A stretch of 64,000 bases of DNA from an uncultured Saprospiraceae bacterium (GTDB lineage: Bacteria > Bacteroidota > Bacteroidia > Chitinophagales > Saprospiraceae). Within the stretch, counting starts at the first letter, position 1, and each line of letters begins with the position of its first letter. Below are positions 63,574 to 64,000 of this stretch, piece by piece. The position numbers and the translations under genes are program-made. The notes beneath the pieces were generated by a model. The model worked only from the letters and a program-made list of their open reading frames with translations, was not told the origin of the DNA and made no database searches. The stretch spans positions 1 to 64,000 of the forward strand of contig CAKZUK010000025.1 in NCBI GenBank assembly GCA_937921775.1, read 5' to 3'.

Positions 63574-64000
63574 TTAGTTTGTGGTTTGTTGTTTTATAAT
63601 TCCTGAAATTACAGGTTCTTTATCTTCATTGATTAACTGTATGAACTCATCAAAAAGGTAGCGTGAATCGTGTGGTCCTGGCGATGCTTCAGGGTGATAC
63701 TGAACAGAAAATGCTTTAGTATTTTTCACACGAATACCTTCAATGGTTTGATCATTAAGGTTCATATGAGTCACTTCTATTTTATCTTTATTGCTTTCGA
63801 TAGCATCAGGGCTTACACCAAAACCATGATTTTGGCTAGTAATTTCACATCTACCTGTTCGAAGATTCTTAACCGGATGATTGATACCTCGGTGACCATT
63901 ATGCATTTTGTAAGTTGGAATATCAACTGCGCGGGCCAATAGTTGATGCCCTAAGCAAATACCAAATAAGGGTTTATCCTCAATTAGGATGGCCTTTGCC
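63574..64000 (-). CDS. carA: carbamoyl-phosphate synthase small subunit, C-terminal part (cut by window edge)
   Basis: The visible 142 codons are the end of the class I glutamine amidotransferase domain that feeds ammonia to CarB for pyrimidine and arginine synthesis. The nucleophile cysteine is in '[15 protein letters not shown]', and the other members of the triad lie in '[23 protein letters not shown]'. The phrases '[15 protein letters not shown]' and '[15 protein letters not shown]' are those of CarA rather than GuaA or TrpG. The frame stays open to base 64000; the start lies outside the window. It is the first visible gene of the eno-divIC-sucD operon. Confidence 0.95.
   Translation of the reverse strand, partial: AKAILIEDKPLFGICLGHQLLARAVDIPTYKMHNGHRGINHPVKNLRTGRCEITSQNHGFGVSPDAIESNKDKIEVTHMNLNDQTIEGIRVKNTKAFSVQYHPEASPGPHDSRYLFDEFIQLINEDKEPVISGIIKQQTTN

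Overview
The window reads as a chromosomal segment of a Bacteroidota bacterium, most likely near the Saprospiria (the class is my inference). The evidence is a type IX secretion (T9SS) gene set (gldJ, a PorP/SprF protein, porU, porV), several secreted proteins with T9SS C-terminal sorting domains, LytTR regulators paired with membrane propeller kinases, a Porin_10 protein, and Bacteroidota-type promoters (TAnnTTTG). The DNA is AT-rich. I found no tRNA, CRISPR array, prophage or insertion sequence. One structural RNA, RNase P RNA, lies on the minus strand at about 53460-53875.

Layout. 1-12 kb is a minus-strand block of exported proteins: a seven-bladed FG-GAP-like T9SS protein, an unknown 742-aa secreted protein, two lipoproteins, and a 2128-aa cysteine-rich T9SS protein with an almost identical internal duplication. 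12-21 kb holds two tandem LytS-type kinase / LytTR regulator pairs. The 3' untranslated region of the second pair carries a two-block 9-bp tandem repeat that ends at a strong terminator. 21-30 kb is mostly plus strand: a DEDD exonuclease overlapping hemD, a TMTC-like TPR glycosyltransferase, recN, fabI and a porin. 30-36 kb is minus strand: a LOG-family hydrolase, a sigma-54 AAA+ response regulator with no DNA-binding domain, then recR - glycosyltransferase fusion - M20 amidohydrolase.

36-43 kb carries the pyruvate dehydrogenase E2 gene, a CoA-binding protein, an OmpA/TSP3 protein, and an arginase-like pseudoenzyme whose stop codon interlocks with that of murF. 43-52 kb is the T9SS locus: gldJ and porP on the minus strand, porU and porV on the plus strand. 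52-60 kb has a further T9SS cargo protein, rnpB, a very large NtrY-like kinase, a tail-anchored protein and a PAS kinase. The end (61-64 kb) is a minus-strand operon carA - eno - divIC/ftsB-like - sucD; carA runs off the window.

How the parts relate. The exported proteins at 38-1546, 5577-11963 and 52119-53348 carry the sorting domain that the PorU/PorV attachment machinery at 46-52 kb recognises, so the window holds both cargo and part of the machine. Housekeeping genes for cell wall (murF), division (divIC-like), lipid synthesis (fabI), repair (recN, recR) and central carbon metabolism (pdhC, eno, sucD) are interspersed. The most unusual signals are the pseudo-arginase next to the T9SS locus, the HTH-less sigma-54 regulator with an altered L1 loop, the 9-bp double-block repeat, an exonuclease that has lost its catalytic histidine, and two roughly 110-bp inverted repeats (one between porU and porV).
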